Source: Modestobacter altitudinis (lineage in GTDB: Bacteria; Actinomycetota; Actinomycetes; Mycobacteriales; Geodermatophilaceae). Taken from it: DNA of 64,000 nt. Every line of letters begins with the position of its first letter. Position 1 is the first letter of the stretch. The stretch is from positions 33,106-97,105 of the forward strand of contig NZ_SJEW01000010.1 of assembly GCF_005930475.1 (NCBI RefSeq). Direction: 5' to 3'. A program made the position numbers and the translations under genes. Under the pieces are notes generated by a model. That model did not search any database, was not told where the DNA came from, and worked only from the letters and a program-made list of their open reading frames with translations. Positions 17,864 to 26,207 of this stretch are shown here, piece by piece.

Positions 17864-18771
17864 GAGGTGACAGCGAACATGCGGAGCAGGAAGGGAACGA
17901 GCACGAACAGGGTCAGTCCGGTGACCAGGAGGGCCAGCGGGCGAGACATGCGCTCGCTCACCTCGTTGGCCTGCCGACGGGCGTCGGACAACTCGGCATG
18001 CCGCAATGTGCGGGCGCTGGCCAGCAGGGTGTTGTAGACGGACGCTCCGTCGGCAGCGACCGCCGCGATGTCGGCCAGGTTGCGCAGCTCGGCGACGTCC
18101 AGTTCGTCACCGAGGGCCCGGAGGTCGGCCCACGGCTTTCGGCCGGACAGCGCGGCGCGCCGGATGGCACGGTGGATGCGGATGAACGGTGCGCTACCCG
18201 AGACTTCCGCCGCCTCCTCGAGCGCCTGCTCCACCGATCCTCGAGCACGCCGCTCGCCGGCGACCAAGGTCAGGAAGGACTCGAGATTGCTGCGGAACTC
18301 GACCCGCGCGCCCCTGGCCGTCTCTCGCGCCTCGGCCGAGGGGAGCAGCCATCCGACGGCTGCGAGCGCCACGCCCACAACGGTCGGTATGACGAACGGG
18401 AACGGGACGCCGACCACCGCCAGGACCAGCCCGATGGATGCGGGGGCGAAGAGCCCGCACAGGGCCAGAGTCAACTTGCGCGCGGCCAGGTCTGACGGAG
18501 TTCGACCGATGATGGCCAGGTCTGCAGCTGGGACGCCGACGTGTTTTTCGAAGAAGCGCGCCACCGTGGTCGGCAGTCGGTCCCACCCCTGAGCTGGTCC
18601 ACGCACTGTGGTGTCGGTTGTCACGATCGCTGGCCGCTCTCTCGGAACTCCCGAGAGCTGCTCGAGCGCGGCAGCCAGCGCTGGGGGCGCGGGTCGGACA
18701 GCCCGGACGCCGAGGACCAGCCCGAGCGCCATGAGCATCCCGCCGAGGGTGGCCAGCTGCAGCCCGGTCAC
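17860..18771 (-). CDS. TadC-like type II secretion F domain protein
   Basis: The GTG at 18771 overlaps the TadB stop (GTGA), giving 303 residues. The open frame continues 25 codons upstream inside that gene. It has a membrane segment at the N-terminus, two in the middle, then a T2SS-F helical domain (GERRARGSVEQALEEAAE; ALSGRKPWADLRALG) and a final hydrophobic segment. TadB and TadC form the inner-membrane platform on which the CpaF ATPase acts. The order CpaF-TadB-TadC is standard for Tad loci. Confidence 0.85.
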   Translation of the reverse strand: MTGLQLATLGGMLMALGLVLGVRAVRPAPPALAAALEQLSGVPRERPAIVTTDTTVRGPAQGWDRLPTTVARFFEKHVGVPAADLAIIGRTPSDLAARKLTLALCGLFAPASIGLVLAVVGVPFPFVIPTVVGVALAAVGWLLPSAEARETARGARVEFRSNLESFLTLVAGERRARGSVEQALEEAAEVSGSAPFIRIHRAIRRAALSGRKPWADLRALGDELDVAELRNLADIAAVAADGASVYNTLLASARTLRHAELSDARRQANEVSERMSRPLALLVTGLTLFVLVPFLLRMFAVTS

Positions 18772-19634
18772 CGTGCACCACTTGCCTGCGCCGGGTCCAC
18801 GAGCACGCGCGGTGACGTCGGGGGGTCGGACAGGCGGCGCATCCACCGCAGGGCCGTCCCGAAGAGCGCGAAGTCAGCCAGCAGTGCCACCTGCCCGACG
18901 GCCGTCGAGTAGCCCGACAGGAAGGTCTGGGCGAAGAGCACCATCCCGACGACCAGGATCAGGGTGGTGACCACGATGGTCCGCATGTTCGACCGCGGTT
19001 TGGCTCGTTCCGCCTCGACCTCACGGAGCATGCGGGAGCGTTCGTCCAGGTCCGCGGCCAACGCGGTGAGCACCTCGGCCAGTCCTGGACCGCCATTGCG
19101 CTCGCGGAGGATGAGCACCATGGCGATCTTGTCGGCGGCCGGGTCGTCGACGTCCCGTGCGAACTGACGCAACGCCGGCTCCACCCCCTGGGGCACCATG
19201 CGGGTCACGAGGTCGGTGACGGCTGGGCGGATCGCCGTGGGCGCCGAGTTGAGCGAGCGGCGCAGCGCTTCACGCGTCGAGCCAGCAGCCCCAGAGCTGA
19301 TCAGATCGGCGAGCCGTCGGGTCCAGTCCGACAGTGCGTCGGAGGTGGCGATCGCTTGTCTGGACGCCTTGGTCCCACCGAACACCTTCGGCAAGAAGAT
19401 CGTGGCGCCGACGGCAGCCAGCGCCGCGACAGGCCAGCCGCTGACCAGCAGGACCAGCACGCCAGCAGCGCACGCACCGAGGTGCAGCTTGGTGAGCCGC
19501 CAGCCACCTGATCGCCGCGTCGCAGACCGCGTCGACGGCAGGACGTTGCCACCGCGGACGGCGACAGCAATCCCAACCAGTCCCGCCGTGGTGACGACCC
19601 CGGAGAGAGTCAGCAGGAGCGTCCCGGCCGTCAC
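18768..19634 (-). CDS. TadB-like type II secretion F domain protein
   Basis: The 288-residue protein starts with a GTG at 19634 overlapping the CpaF stop. It has N-terminal membrane segments at about residues 6-26 and 50-80, a T2SS-F domain with LADLISSGAAGSTREALRRS and RNGGPGLAEVLTALA, then two C-terminal membrane segments. It is an inner-membrane platform protein of the Tad-type machine, paired with the TadC-like product. Confidence 0.87.
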   Translation of the reverse strand: MTAGTLLLTLSGVVTTAGLVGIAVAVRGGNVLPSTRSATRRSGGWRLTKLHLGACAAGVLVLLVSGWPVAALAAVGATIFLPKVFGGTKASRQAIATSDALSDWTRRLADLISSGAAGSTREALRRSLNSAPTAIRPAVTDLVTRMVPQGVEPALRQFARDVDDPAADKIAMVLILRERNGGPGLAEVLTALAADLDERSRMLREVEAERAKPRSNMRTIVVTTLILVVGMVLFAQTFLSGYSTAVGQVALLADFALFGTALRWMRRLSDPPTSPRVLVDPAQASGAR

Positions 19635-21112
19635 GAGGCAAGCCCGTGGTCACGAGGTGCAGTCGGCCAGTCGGAAGCGTCGGGATGCAGCCAATTGACG
19701 TCGAACCCGGCCGCGGTCAACCGCTCGGCCAGTGCGTCGCTGAGCATCCCGGCGCCCCGAGCCCTCGCGCGCCCGTCCCCGGGCCGAGGGGCGAAGACGG
19801 GCACGAGGTCCGGTCGACCGGAGTCGCCGACGGCACCGAGCTCGTAGATGCCGGAGACGAAGCGGGAGTACGCGCGGTCGCGGTGCACGTGCACGACCAG
19901 GCCGAGGGCAGCCAGCGACCTCAGGACCAGCTCGGTCGACGGTGTCGGATGTGCCTTCAGCGCGTTGATGAGGACCTTGTCGAACACGCCGTCCGCCGAC
20001 GGCGAGTGGATGGTGCACATGACCGAGGCGATGCCGCTCGTCGCGGCCTCCAGCAGCGAGGTGACGTAGGCACCGCGGACCTCACCGACCAGCACCCACG
20101 TCGGTGAGGCTCGCAGCGCCAGGTGCAACGCATCGCCCATGTCGAACCCGCCGCGACCTTCGGCGTTGGGCAGGCGCGATTCGAACGGCCGGCACACGGC
20201 GTGCCGTCGGACCAGTTCTCGGCGGTCGGCGTCCCACCGTGGCAGGTGCAGGCCGAGCTCGCGCTCGTCCTCCACCGTGACGACGACGTTGTTCCAGGGG
20301 ATCGCATTGCCGAGCGCCCGCAGCAGTGTCGTCTTCCCGACACCAGGCGCCCCGGTCACGAGGGGCGACACGCCCGCTTCGATCGCCGCCTGCAGGAAGG
20401 CCCGCACCGGGGAGTCGACCATGCCCAGTCGCTGGAGGTCGTCGAGGCTCGGGTCGCTGAAACGGTGCACACGGATGACGCCCGCCGGTCGGGGCAGGAC
20501 GTCCATGGCCGCTTGCAGGCGCGCGCCCAGTTCGGTGACGCCTTGCAGCCGGACGTTGAGGATCGGGCTTGCGGAGGAGAACTCCCGGCTGGTCTGCCCG
20601 CCGTCCGAGCGCGAGGCGATGGACCGCAGCAGCTGTGCCAGTTCCTCATCGCTGGACGCGATGGGTGGCCCAGCTACGAGTTGTCCATCGACCCTGCGCA
20701 GCATGGTCGGGTCGCACCCCTCGAAGTGGATGTCCTCCACGTCGCTGCGAGCCAGCAGGGGCGCGAGCCGGCCCAGTCCGTCGAGTTCTGCCAGGACTGC
20801 GGCGAAGATCCCGTCCTCCGTGCTCACAGCCGGCGCCGTCCGCCCGCGGTGTGCCTCGTGCAGCAGCCACTGGTCGTACTCGTCGCGGATCAGGCTCTTC
20901 GTCAGCTCCCTGCGGGGACCAGCTGCGTAGTTCCTGTCTTCGGCGGTCAGCCGGGTCGACACCCGGTCGCGCAGCTCGGCGACCACGCGGTACTCGACCT
21001 CGGTGAGCACCTCGCGGTCACTCTGTGCCGAGGCGACCGCCTTCTGTCCGCGAGCTCGCGAGACGGGCGGTGGTGCGGACGGCATCGCGGTCCACGTCTC
21101 TTCGATCGTCAC
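19631..21112 (-). CDS. CpaF/TadA-like secretion ATPase
   Basis: The 493-residue protein has Walker A at about residues 253-261 (TGAPGVGKT, with Ala-Pro where most CpaF proteins have Gly-Ser), VVTVEDERELGL (Asp box), PTWVLVGEVRGAY (Walker B) and TIHSPSADG (His box). The N-terminal half carries the typical SDVEDIHFEG motif. CpaF hexamers power pilus assembly or secretion. The Walker B region reads VLVGEVRG instead of the usual IVVGEVRG, a conservative change, so the enzyme should be active. Neighbours on both sides overlap by four bases. Confidence 0.9.
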   Translation of the reverse strand: MTIEETWTAMPSAPPPVSRARGQKAVASAQSDREVLTEVEYRVVAELRDRVSTRLTAEDRNYAAGPRRELTKSLIRDEYDQWLLHEAHRGRTAPAVSTEDGIFAAVLAELDGLGRLAPLLARSDVEDIHFEGCDPTMLRRVDGQLVAGPPIASSDEELAQLLRSIASRSDGGQTSREFSSASPILNVRLQGVTELGARLQAAMDVLPRPAGVIRVHRFSDPSLDDLQRLGMVDSPVRAFLQAAIEAGVSPLVTGAPGVGKTTLLRALGNAIPWNNVVVTVEDERELGLHLPRWDADRRELVRRHAVCRPFESRLPNAEGRGGFDMGDALHLALRASPTWVLVGEVRGAYVTSLLEAATSGIASVMCTIHSPSADGVFDKVLINALKAHPTPSTELVLRSLAALGLVVHVHRDRAYSRFVSGIYELGAVGDSGRPDLVPVFAPRPGDGRARARGAGMLSDALAERLTAAGFDVNWLHPDASDWPTAPRDHGLAS

Positions 21113-21891
21113 CCGGCGACCGCCGCGCGCTCGCCCGCGGACCCTGCTGTGACGGCCAGTTGTGCGGCGAGGCTCGCCGTCGCTCGCAACAGTGAGGACC
21201 GCCTCAGAGTCCGCGCGCTCACGGATCCTCCGTCGGAAAGGAAGGACGCGGTGGTCGGGTCGTCGGGTAGCACGCCGACGAGAGGCAGTTGCAAGGCGCC
21301 GGCCACTTCGCTCGCTGAGTACGGCCCGCGTCCCACCACCAGGGCCGACACGGTGGACAGGTCCCCGAGCTGCTGACGCAGCCGTTGGGCAGCGTCTTGC
21401 GTCGCGTGCACCGACCGGACGCTCGGGCGCACGACCAGCAGGACTCGGTCGGCCGCTCGCAGCACAGGCCAGCCGCCGCGGTCGCTTCCCAACCGGCCTG
21501 TGTCAACCAGCACGTCGCGCTCGGTCGTCGCCGCAGTCGCGGCCAGCGACCGGGCAAGTCGTTCCCACGCCTCAGTCGCGAATGAAGCGCCCTGCACGCC
21601 GTTGGCGAAACCAGGGATCAGCGACAGGTCAGCCTGCTCGGGAACTCTCACTGCGTGGTCGCTGAGCAGCGTGGAAGCCGCATCCACCGACAGGTCCCGG
21701 CGGGCGGCGGTCGACCAGGACAGCAGTCCGCGGTCGACGGTGACCCGGCCCGCGAGCAGCCCGGGTGCCATGTCCCCGCCGGCTGGGTCGCAGTCCGCGA
21801 CCAGGAGAGGTCGGGTCCACGCGAGAGCCAGGGCCCAGGTCGATGTCGTCACGCCAGGCGCGGCCTTGCCGGACGTCAGCACGGTGAACAC
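21109..21891 (-). CDS. CpaE/MinD-like protein with degenerate P-loop
   Basis: I chose GTG 21891, four bases after the SAF-gene stop, giving 260 residues. The frame is open further upstream only across that gene. It begins VFTVLTSGKAAPGVTTSTWAL, where a MinD P-loop would read KGGxGKTT. The signature Lys are missing, but Thr-Thr remains. Later LLVADCDPAGG and DVLVDTGRLG fit Walker A' and Walker B strands. CpaE-type proteins localise Tad machines. With this P-loop it may bind nucleotide weakly or not at all. Placed between SAF and CpaF as in other actinobacterial clusters. Confidence 0.78.
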   Translation of the reverse strand: MFTVLTSGKAAPGVTTSTWALALAWTRPLLVADCDPAGGDMAPGLLAGRVTVDRGLLSWSTAARRDLSVDAASTLLSDHAVRVPEQADLSLIPGFANGVQGASFATEAWERLARSLAATAATTERDVLVDTGRLGSDRGGWPVLRAADRVLLVVRPSVRSVHATQDAAQRLRQQLGDLSTVSALVVGRGPYSASEVAGALQLPLVGVLPDDPTTASFLSDGGSVSARTLRRSSLLRATASLAAQLAVTAGSAGERAAVAG

Positions 21892-21895
21892 GGCG

Positions 21896-22615
21896 TCACC
21901 CAGCCGACGGCAACAGGACGACCGCCAGCGCTCCGGTCGAGGCCAGTCGGGCGACCGTCGGACCGTCATCTGCGGGGAGTCGGACGTCAACCACGGTCAC
22001 CTGGGTGGTCGGGTTCGACTGCCCCACTTCGGCAACGGTGGCTTCGATCGACCGCGCCGGGCCCGCCTCCGGTCCGCCGTCGGTCGTTGCGGCCGTCGGG
22101 CCCGGTGTCGGCACGATCAGGATCGGCTGTCCGGGAGTGAGACCGCGGGCTGGGAACTGACCGTCCCGCAGCGGAAGAGCGACTAACAGCTCCCCCGCTG
22201 CGAGCCCGTTCCCCGTGCTGACCTGCGCCTGGGTCAGCAGCTCACCCCGGGACAACGGGACCTGCGCGACCAGCCCGACGACCTCGGACAGCTCTTCGGC
22301 TGGGATGGGCAGCAGGCTGGGATCGGCAGAGACACTGGCGGTGGTCAGGTCATCCGCTGTGATCGTCGAGCCCACTTGCACGTCGCGGGCCACAGCCAGA
22401 ACCTCGTTGTGAGCGGTCAACATCTGACCGGCGGCAAGAGCCAAGAGGCCACCCAGCAAGACGACCAGCACGCTGAGGACCAGTGAGCGCCGACTGACGC
22501 GTCGTCTAGCCGCGGCAGTTCTCACGGGCGGAGCTGGTGATGGTCCAGCCCCACCGACAGCCGGCGCCGCGCTGCGTCCTGCTCCGTTGACCGCCTCGTC
22601 GACCCAGGCCGTCAC
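21896..22615 (-). CDS. SAF domain protein (CpaB/RcpC-like)
   Basis: GTG 22615 overlaps the preceding stop (GTGA) and gives 239 residues. After a Pro/Ala-rich, basic cytoplasmic head there is one membrane helix at about residues 46-65. Then comes an SAF domain starting VLAVARDVQVGSTITADDL and continuing PLSRGELLTQAQV. This is the RcpC/CpaB build. CpaB proteins stabilise the outer channel in diderms; in actinobacteria the SAF protein presumably sits on the outer face of the membrane. Confidence 0.84.
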   Translation of the reverse strand: MTAWVDEAVNGAGRSAAPAVGGAGPSPAPPVRTAAARRRVSRRSLVLSVLVVLLGGLLALAAGQMLTAHNEVLAVARDVQVGSTITADDLTTASVSADPSLLPIPAEELSEVVGLVAQVPLSRGELLTQAQVSTGNGLAAGELLVALPLRDGQFPARGLTPGQPILIVPTPGPTAATTDGGPEAGPARSIEATVAEVGQSNPTTQVTVVDVRLPADDGPTVARLASTGALAVVLLPSAG

Positions 22616-23574
22616 CCGGTCACCACGGACTGGACCTCGGCGACGGCGAAAGATGCACTGGACGTCGTCGTCAGCGCAGGCAAGGTGCCGCTGGCTCCCG
22701 TCGACGACCGCCACGCGACGGACCACTCGATGCCGTACACAGCTGTGACCTCCTGGCCGGGCTCGTGGATCGATGAGTGCAGGTATCGGTAGTCGCACCC
22801 CGCCGGAGACGGCGCCCAGACGCCGTCGGTCGGCTGCCAGGCCACACCCGGGCCCGGGCAGGAGACCGTTGCGCCCCCGTCGCCTGGCGTGAAGCTCAGA
22901 GCGGTCGGAGTGACCGTCACCTCGGCCGACACCCCGCCGGCGTCCGCACGTGCGGTGAGCACCCCGAAGGAGGCCGCGTCGGTCCAGAACCACGTGTAGG
23001 CGTTGACGACCGTGAACGGCTGGCCGCTGTCCAGGGAGCCAGCCGGGTACCGCCCAGGCGTCGGCTCGGGAACGCTCAGGCTCTGTAGCGCCTGCTGGGC
23101 GAGCGCGACGGGGTCGACGACCGGAGGGCCGGCTGGAGCAGTGGCCGACCAGAAGGCGAATCCGTTCGTGCCAGGAACGCTCGTGCCTGTCGACAGGAAC
23201 GTGCAGAGATAGATGGCGCCGTCCGTGTGGCCACCCCAGACGGCTGTGCCCATGGGTGGTTGGTCAACGAGCACCTTCACGTAGCACTGCATGCTCTGCG
23301 CCCACCACGCGTCGCCGTCCTGGCAGGGCACCTCAGCACCCGAGGCGGTGAACGTGCAGAGAGATTGGGTGTAGACGGCACCGCGATTCGAGGTGTCTGC
23401 CGTCGATTGGGTCGGCGCTGCGGTCGCTCCACCGGTCCCGACCTGCACCACGCAGAGGCCGTGCGAGTCGTACTGCTGACAGGAGGCAGGGGCTGCGATG
23501 GCGTCCGACAGCGTGACTGCGAGCAGGCAGCTCAAGAGCACCAGGCCAGCAAGACCGGCGGCTACTCGTTGCAC
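22612..23574 (-). CDS. Exported hypothetical protein of the Tad-like operon
   Basis: The start GTG 23574 overlaps the lipoprotein gene by 13 bases and gives 320 residues. A signal peptide is apparent (VQRVAAGLAGLVLLSCLLAV, cleavage probably after AIAA). The mature part has several cysteines (ASCQQYDSHGLCVV, SLCTF, VPCQDGD, QCYVKV, YLCTF) and tryptophans, suggesting a disulfide-bonded secreted domain. The C-terminal half looks like a beta-sandwich. No family is recognised; similar proteins sit at this place in actinobacterial Tad-like clusters. Confidence 0.72.
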   Translation of the reverse strand: MQRVAAGLAGLVLLSCLLAVTLSDAIAAPASCQQYDSHGLCVVQVGTGGATAAPTQSTADTSNRGAVYTQSLCTFTASGAEVPCQDGDAWWAQSMQCYVKVLVDQPPMGTAVWGGHTDGAIYLCTFLSTGTSVPGTNGFAFWSATAPAGPPVVDPVALAQQALQSLSVPEPTPGRYPAGSLDSGQPFTVVNAYTWFWTDAASFGVLTARADAGGVSAEVTVTPTALSFTPGDGGATVSCPGPGVAWQPTDGVWAPSPAGCDYRYLHSSIHEPGQEVTAVYGIEWSVAWRSSTGASGTLPALTTTSSASFAVAEVQSVVTG

Positions 23575-24176
23575 GAACGCGCCTGCATGTTGGGTGCTGC
23601 GCTCACGCGCCAGGAGCCGACGTCTGGGTAATCGATGTTGACCACCGTCAACTGCGCGACGAGATAGTCCGGGCGATCGGCCGGCACGACCGACACGCCG
23701 GTCGCATCCGTCGCCTGCACCTGGCTCACGTCGACACAAGCGGTCACGACGACGGTGGGCAGCATTGGCGACGGGGAAGCCGCCGGATCGTCGGTGAGGT
23801 CAATGCTGCTCACCGACGTCGTCACCAGCTGCGACCGGCCGACCTGCCGGTACCCCTGAGCGCGGAACGTCCCGATGGCAGTGGCCTCGCTCGTCGCCTC
23901 TGAGGCGATCGCCACCCCGTACAGGTCGTCGAGGGACCGTGACGCGTCCAGGTACAGGTCGTCGATCGTCGAGAGGTACGTCGTCACGTGCGCGACCGCC
24001 TGCGCTTCCGCCTCGTCACTCGGATCCGTGCTGCTTCTCGCGGCACTCGTCGACGGCGCGCTCGACGACGCGGGACTCGAGGATGCCGAGGGGTCACCGA
24101 TTGAGGCCGAGCAGGCAGCAACGATGGAGGCGAGGACGACGGCCAGCGCCATCGCTCCTACTCGCGTCGCTGTCAC
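23562..24176 (-). CDS. Lipoprotein heading the Tad-like operon
   Basis: I start it at GTG 24176, which has GGAAGAGGCG upstream. The frame is also open from 24242. A basic head and hydrophobic stretch end in ASIVAAC, a plausible lipobox with Cys near residue 22, followed by a long Ser/Thr/Pro linker and a domain resembling the NTF2-like or SnoaL-like extracytoplasmic proteins of actinobacteria (AVAHVTTYLSTIDDLYLDAS). It is the first gene of a twelve-gene minus-strand operon that reaches 12926. An 18-base palindrome at 24257 lies upstream. Confidence 0.75.
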   Translation of the reverse strand: MTATRVGAMALAVVLASIVAACSASIGDPSASSSPASSSAPSTSAARSSTDPSDEAEAQAVAHVTTYLSTIDDLYLDASRSLDDLYGVAIASEATSEATAIGTFRAQGYRQVGRSQLVTTSVSSIDLTDDPAASPSPMLPTVVVTACVDVSQVQATDATGVSVVPADRPDYLVAQLTVVNIDYPDVGSWRVSAAPNMQARSCNE

Positions 24177-24256
24177 GTGTGACCGCCTCTTCCGGGTAAC
24201 CGATGGGTAGCGAGACTGCCTGTTTCGATACGCAACGAACACGGTTCCGCCAGAGA

Positions 24257-24274
24257 GTCACCCGATCGGGTGAC
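24257..24274. promoter_or_regulatory. 18-bp perfect palindrome before the Tad-like operon
   Basis: GTCACCCGATCGGGTGAC is its own reverse complement. It lies 81 bp upstream of the lipoprotein start and about 160 bp upstream of the prepilin peptidase gene on the other strand, so it could control both. Half-site GTCACCC also occurs in the inverted repeat at 8196. No regulator gene is adjacent. Confidence 0.6.
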
Positions 24275-24434
24275 AACGGACCGCAGCGCCTTGTCTGTCA
24301 TCGGGTCTGGTGTATCGCACTCCTGTGCCACTTCATGGTTTTCCACAAGTTGGATGTGCGGAGCGACCGCTCACCTTCCGGCGACCAGGCACGCGACGTG
24401 CCTGGTCGATTGAGCGCACCGCCCACGAGGACTG

Positions 24435-25073
24435 GTGAGTTCAACGTGGTCGGCCGCGGTTCTCACCGGGGCGTTGTGCAGTGGACTGGCCGTTCCGGCA
24501 TGGACTGCAGGAGGCCTCCGCCACCTGGGTAGGTCGGACTTGAGGACGCCCGTGCTTCAGATCGTCGGGGCGGGTGTCGGCGCTTTGGTGGGAGCGGCGA
24601 CAACCCTTGCAGCCCTGCGCATGGGCAGTGCTTGGCTGGCAGCTCCCCTCGTGCTCTGGGGAGCTGCCCTGGTCGCCGCGAGCTGCTGCGACGCGGTCTC
24701 CCAGCGGGTCCCCACAGCTCTCGTCCGACAGGCCATCATTACGACCGGAGTGCTGCTGACCTGCGTACTTAGCTTCCGCGGCGACTGGGACGGCTTGCTA
24801 ATGAGCGTGGTCGCCGCCGCGGCGGCCGGCAGTGTCGCTCTGCTGTGCTGGCGTTTCGCCGACGTCGGCTTCGGTGACGTACGCCTAGCGGTCCTCGGTG
24901 GACTGGGCCTGGGCCATGCGACTCACCGCGGCCTGCTCATCGCTGTGATCGCGATGGCGTTGGTCGTCTCGATGCAGGCAACGATCACCGTGCGGAGGGG
25001 CGGGAGCCTGAAGACGCCGATCGCCTTCGGCCCGATTCTCAGCGTCGGCTTCTTGATCGCGGCCGTCTCGTGA
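24435..25073 (+). CDS. A24-family prepilin peptidase (TadV/CpaA-like)
   Basis: The 212-residue polytopic protein has about six membrane segments. The two catalytic aspartates of the A24 family are visible: one in CCDAVSQRVP (the D-x-x-x-x-x-x-P motif after helix 2) and one in VGFGDVRL (the GxGD motif). It lacks the N-methylation domain, as TadV-type enzymes do. It probably cleaves the leader of the Flp-like and TadE-like proteins encoded on the opposite strand. The start is GTG 24435. Confidence 0.85.
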   Translation: MSSTWSAAVLTGALCSGLAVPAWTAGGLRHLGRSDLRTPVLQIVGAGVGALVGAATTLAALRMGSAWLAAPLVLWGAALVAASCCDAVSQRVPTALVRQAIITTGVLLTCVLSFRGDWDGLLMSVVAAAAAGSVALLCWRFADVGFGDVRLAVLGGLGLGHATHRGLLIAVIAMALVVSMQATITVRRGGSLKTPIAFGPILSVGFLIAAVS

Positions 25074-25424
25074 CGTCTGGACATCCCCTTGATCGCCGTC
25101 CAAAGGTCCGGCACGGCGGCATACCACGGAACGTGTGACCTCTGCTTCAGTCCTTCGGAGCCGCCGGACAAGCCACCACCCGAAGGACCGTCACCTACTG
25201 TTCAGCTGGTCAGCGCCAACACCGGGCAGAGTCCGCTCGTTGGAGGTCGCGTCGCTCGATCGCACGGCCGGACGTCGAGGTAATTGCTCCGCGGGCGGTT
25301 CTACGTTGTAAACCGCGTTAAGTCGAGGGCATGCTCGTGTCCCACTGGAGCGAAGAACGACCATGCCTCCCGGTGTCCGCAACTCACGGGGACCGTCCCT
25401 CACCAGCATCCAGGCAGGAAACCG
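25074..25424. other. Non-coding gap before WhiB gene
   Basis: No frame here has coding character. A short inverted repeat GCGGTT...AACCGC (25295-25316) lies about 110 bp before the WhiB start and could belong to its promoter. Nothing else is evident. Confidence 0.4.
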
Positions 25425-25742
25425 ATGTGGATCACCGCCGAAGTCCTCGCGCTCGCGGCCGTCGCCTGGATCATGATGTGGCGGCTCGACGACTGGCGTG
25501 AATGGGCCCTCTGCGCCGAGGTCGACCCCGACGCCTTCTTCCCGGAGAAGGGCGAGTCCACCCGGGCCGCCAAGAACATCTGCCGCAGATGCCTGGTGAA
25601 GATTGAGTGCCTACGTTCCGCCCTGGCCAACGATGAGCGCTTCGGCGTCTGGGGTGGATTGTCCGACCGCGAGCGCCGCCGGTTTCGTCTGAGAGCGGCG
25701 GACGGCGTGGTGAGACGCGCCAACCCCTCAGAGCCCTGTTGA
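25425..25742 (+). CDS. WhiB-family iron-sulfur transcription factor
   Basis: The 105-residue protein starts at ATG 25425, with AGGAA six bases upstream; the longer frame from 25284 lacks coding signal. The four cluster cysteines are WALCAEVDPDAFFPEKG, then ICRRC and KIECL. The C-terminal GVWGGLSDRERRRFRLR is the Wbl turn and basic DNA-binding tail. The N-terminus carries a short hydrophobic stretch (AEVLALAAVAWIMMW), unusual for a WhiB protein and perhaps membrane-associating. WhiB proteins bind sigma factor region 4 and sense NO/O2 or redox state. No target can be named. Confidence 0.92.
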   Translation: MWITAEVLALAAVAWIMMWRLDDWREWALCAEVDPDAFFPEKGESTRAAKNICRRCLVKIECLRSALANDERFGVWGGLSDRERRRFRLRAADGVVRRANPSEPC

Positions 25743-26173
25743 GGCCGTAGCTCCCTCCTGGGGTCACCCAGAGGACAGGATGCGCCTCCTCGGACAATTG
25801 GCCAGCTGTGGCCGACCCGCTCACGTCCGACGAGCAAGCCCACTGTGGGTGATCCGCAAGTGCTGCGCGACGTGCTGACCAGCGACTCGTCCGTGGGTAT
25901 TCGCCGATGTGCCGTTGACACAGGTCATAAGGGCGCGGCGTCCGCGGTCGTCCGTCGGCGTCACCGGTTGTCTGGGCCGCGTTGCTGTAGCGGTTGCTGT
26001 ACTTGACACGTCGCACCATGTCGCGGCACACGGGACCGCAGCCGAGTTCCAGGTCAGCGCAGGACGTAGGTCAACTGATGCGAGGGCGTCAGCCAGCTGT
26101 GAAGTCACTACAAGGAAAGGCGTACGTAAGTTGCTGTGGAGGGGATCCCATCCGTCAACAGGAAGAGGGAGCT
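25743..26173. other. Gap between WhiB gene and IS3 element
   Basis: No convincing gene is seen on either strand. The last bases before 26173 are the severed end of the galactose-oxidase-like gene: read on the minus strand they would add Pro-Ser-Ser-Cys-stop. Confidence 0.5.
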
Positions 26174-26207
26174 TCACCCGGTTCTCCGGACACATCGGGT
26201 GTGGTGA

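Noticed and set aside
22612..23739. Start of the exported Tad-operon protein at 23739
   Set aside because: The extra 55 codons are the antiparallel frame of the lipoprotein gene; the signal peptide begins at GTG 23574.
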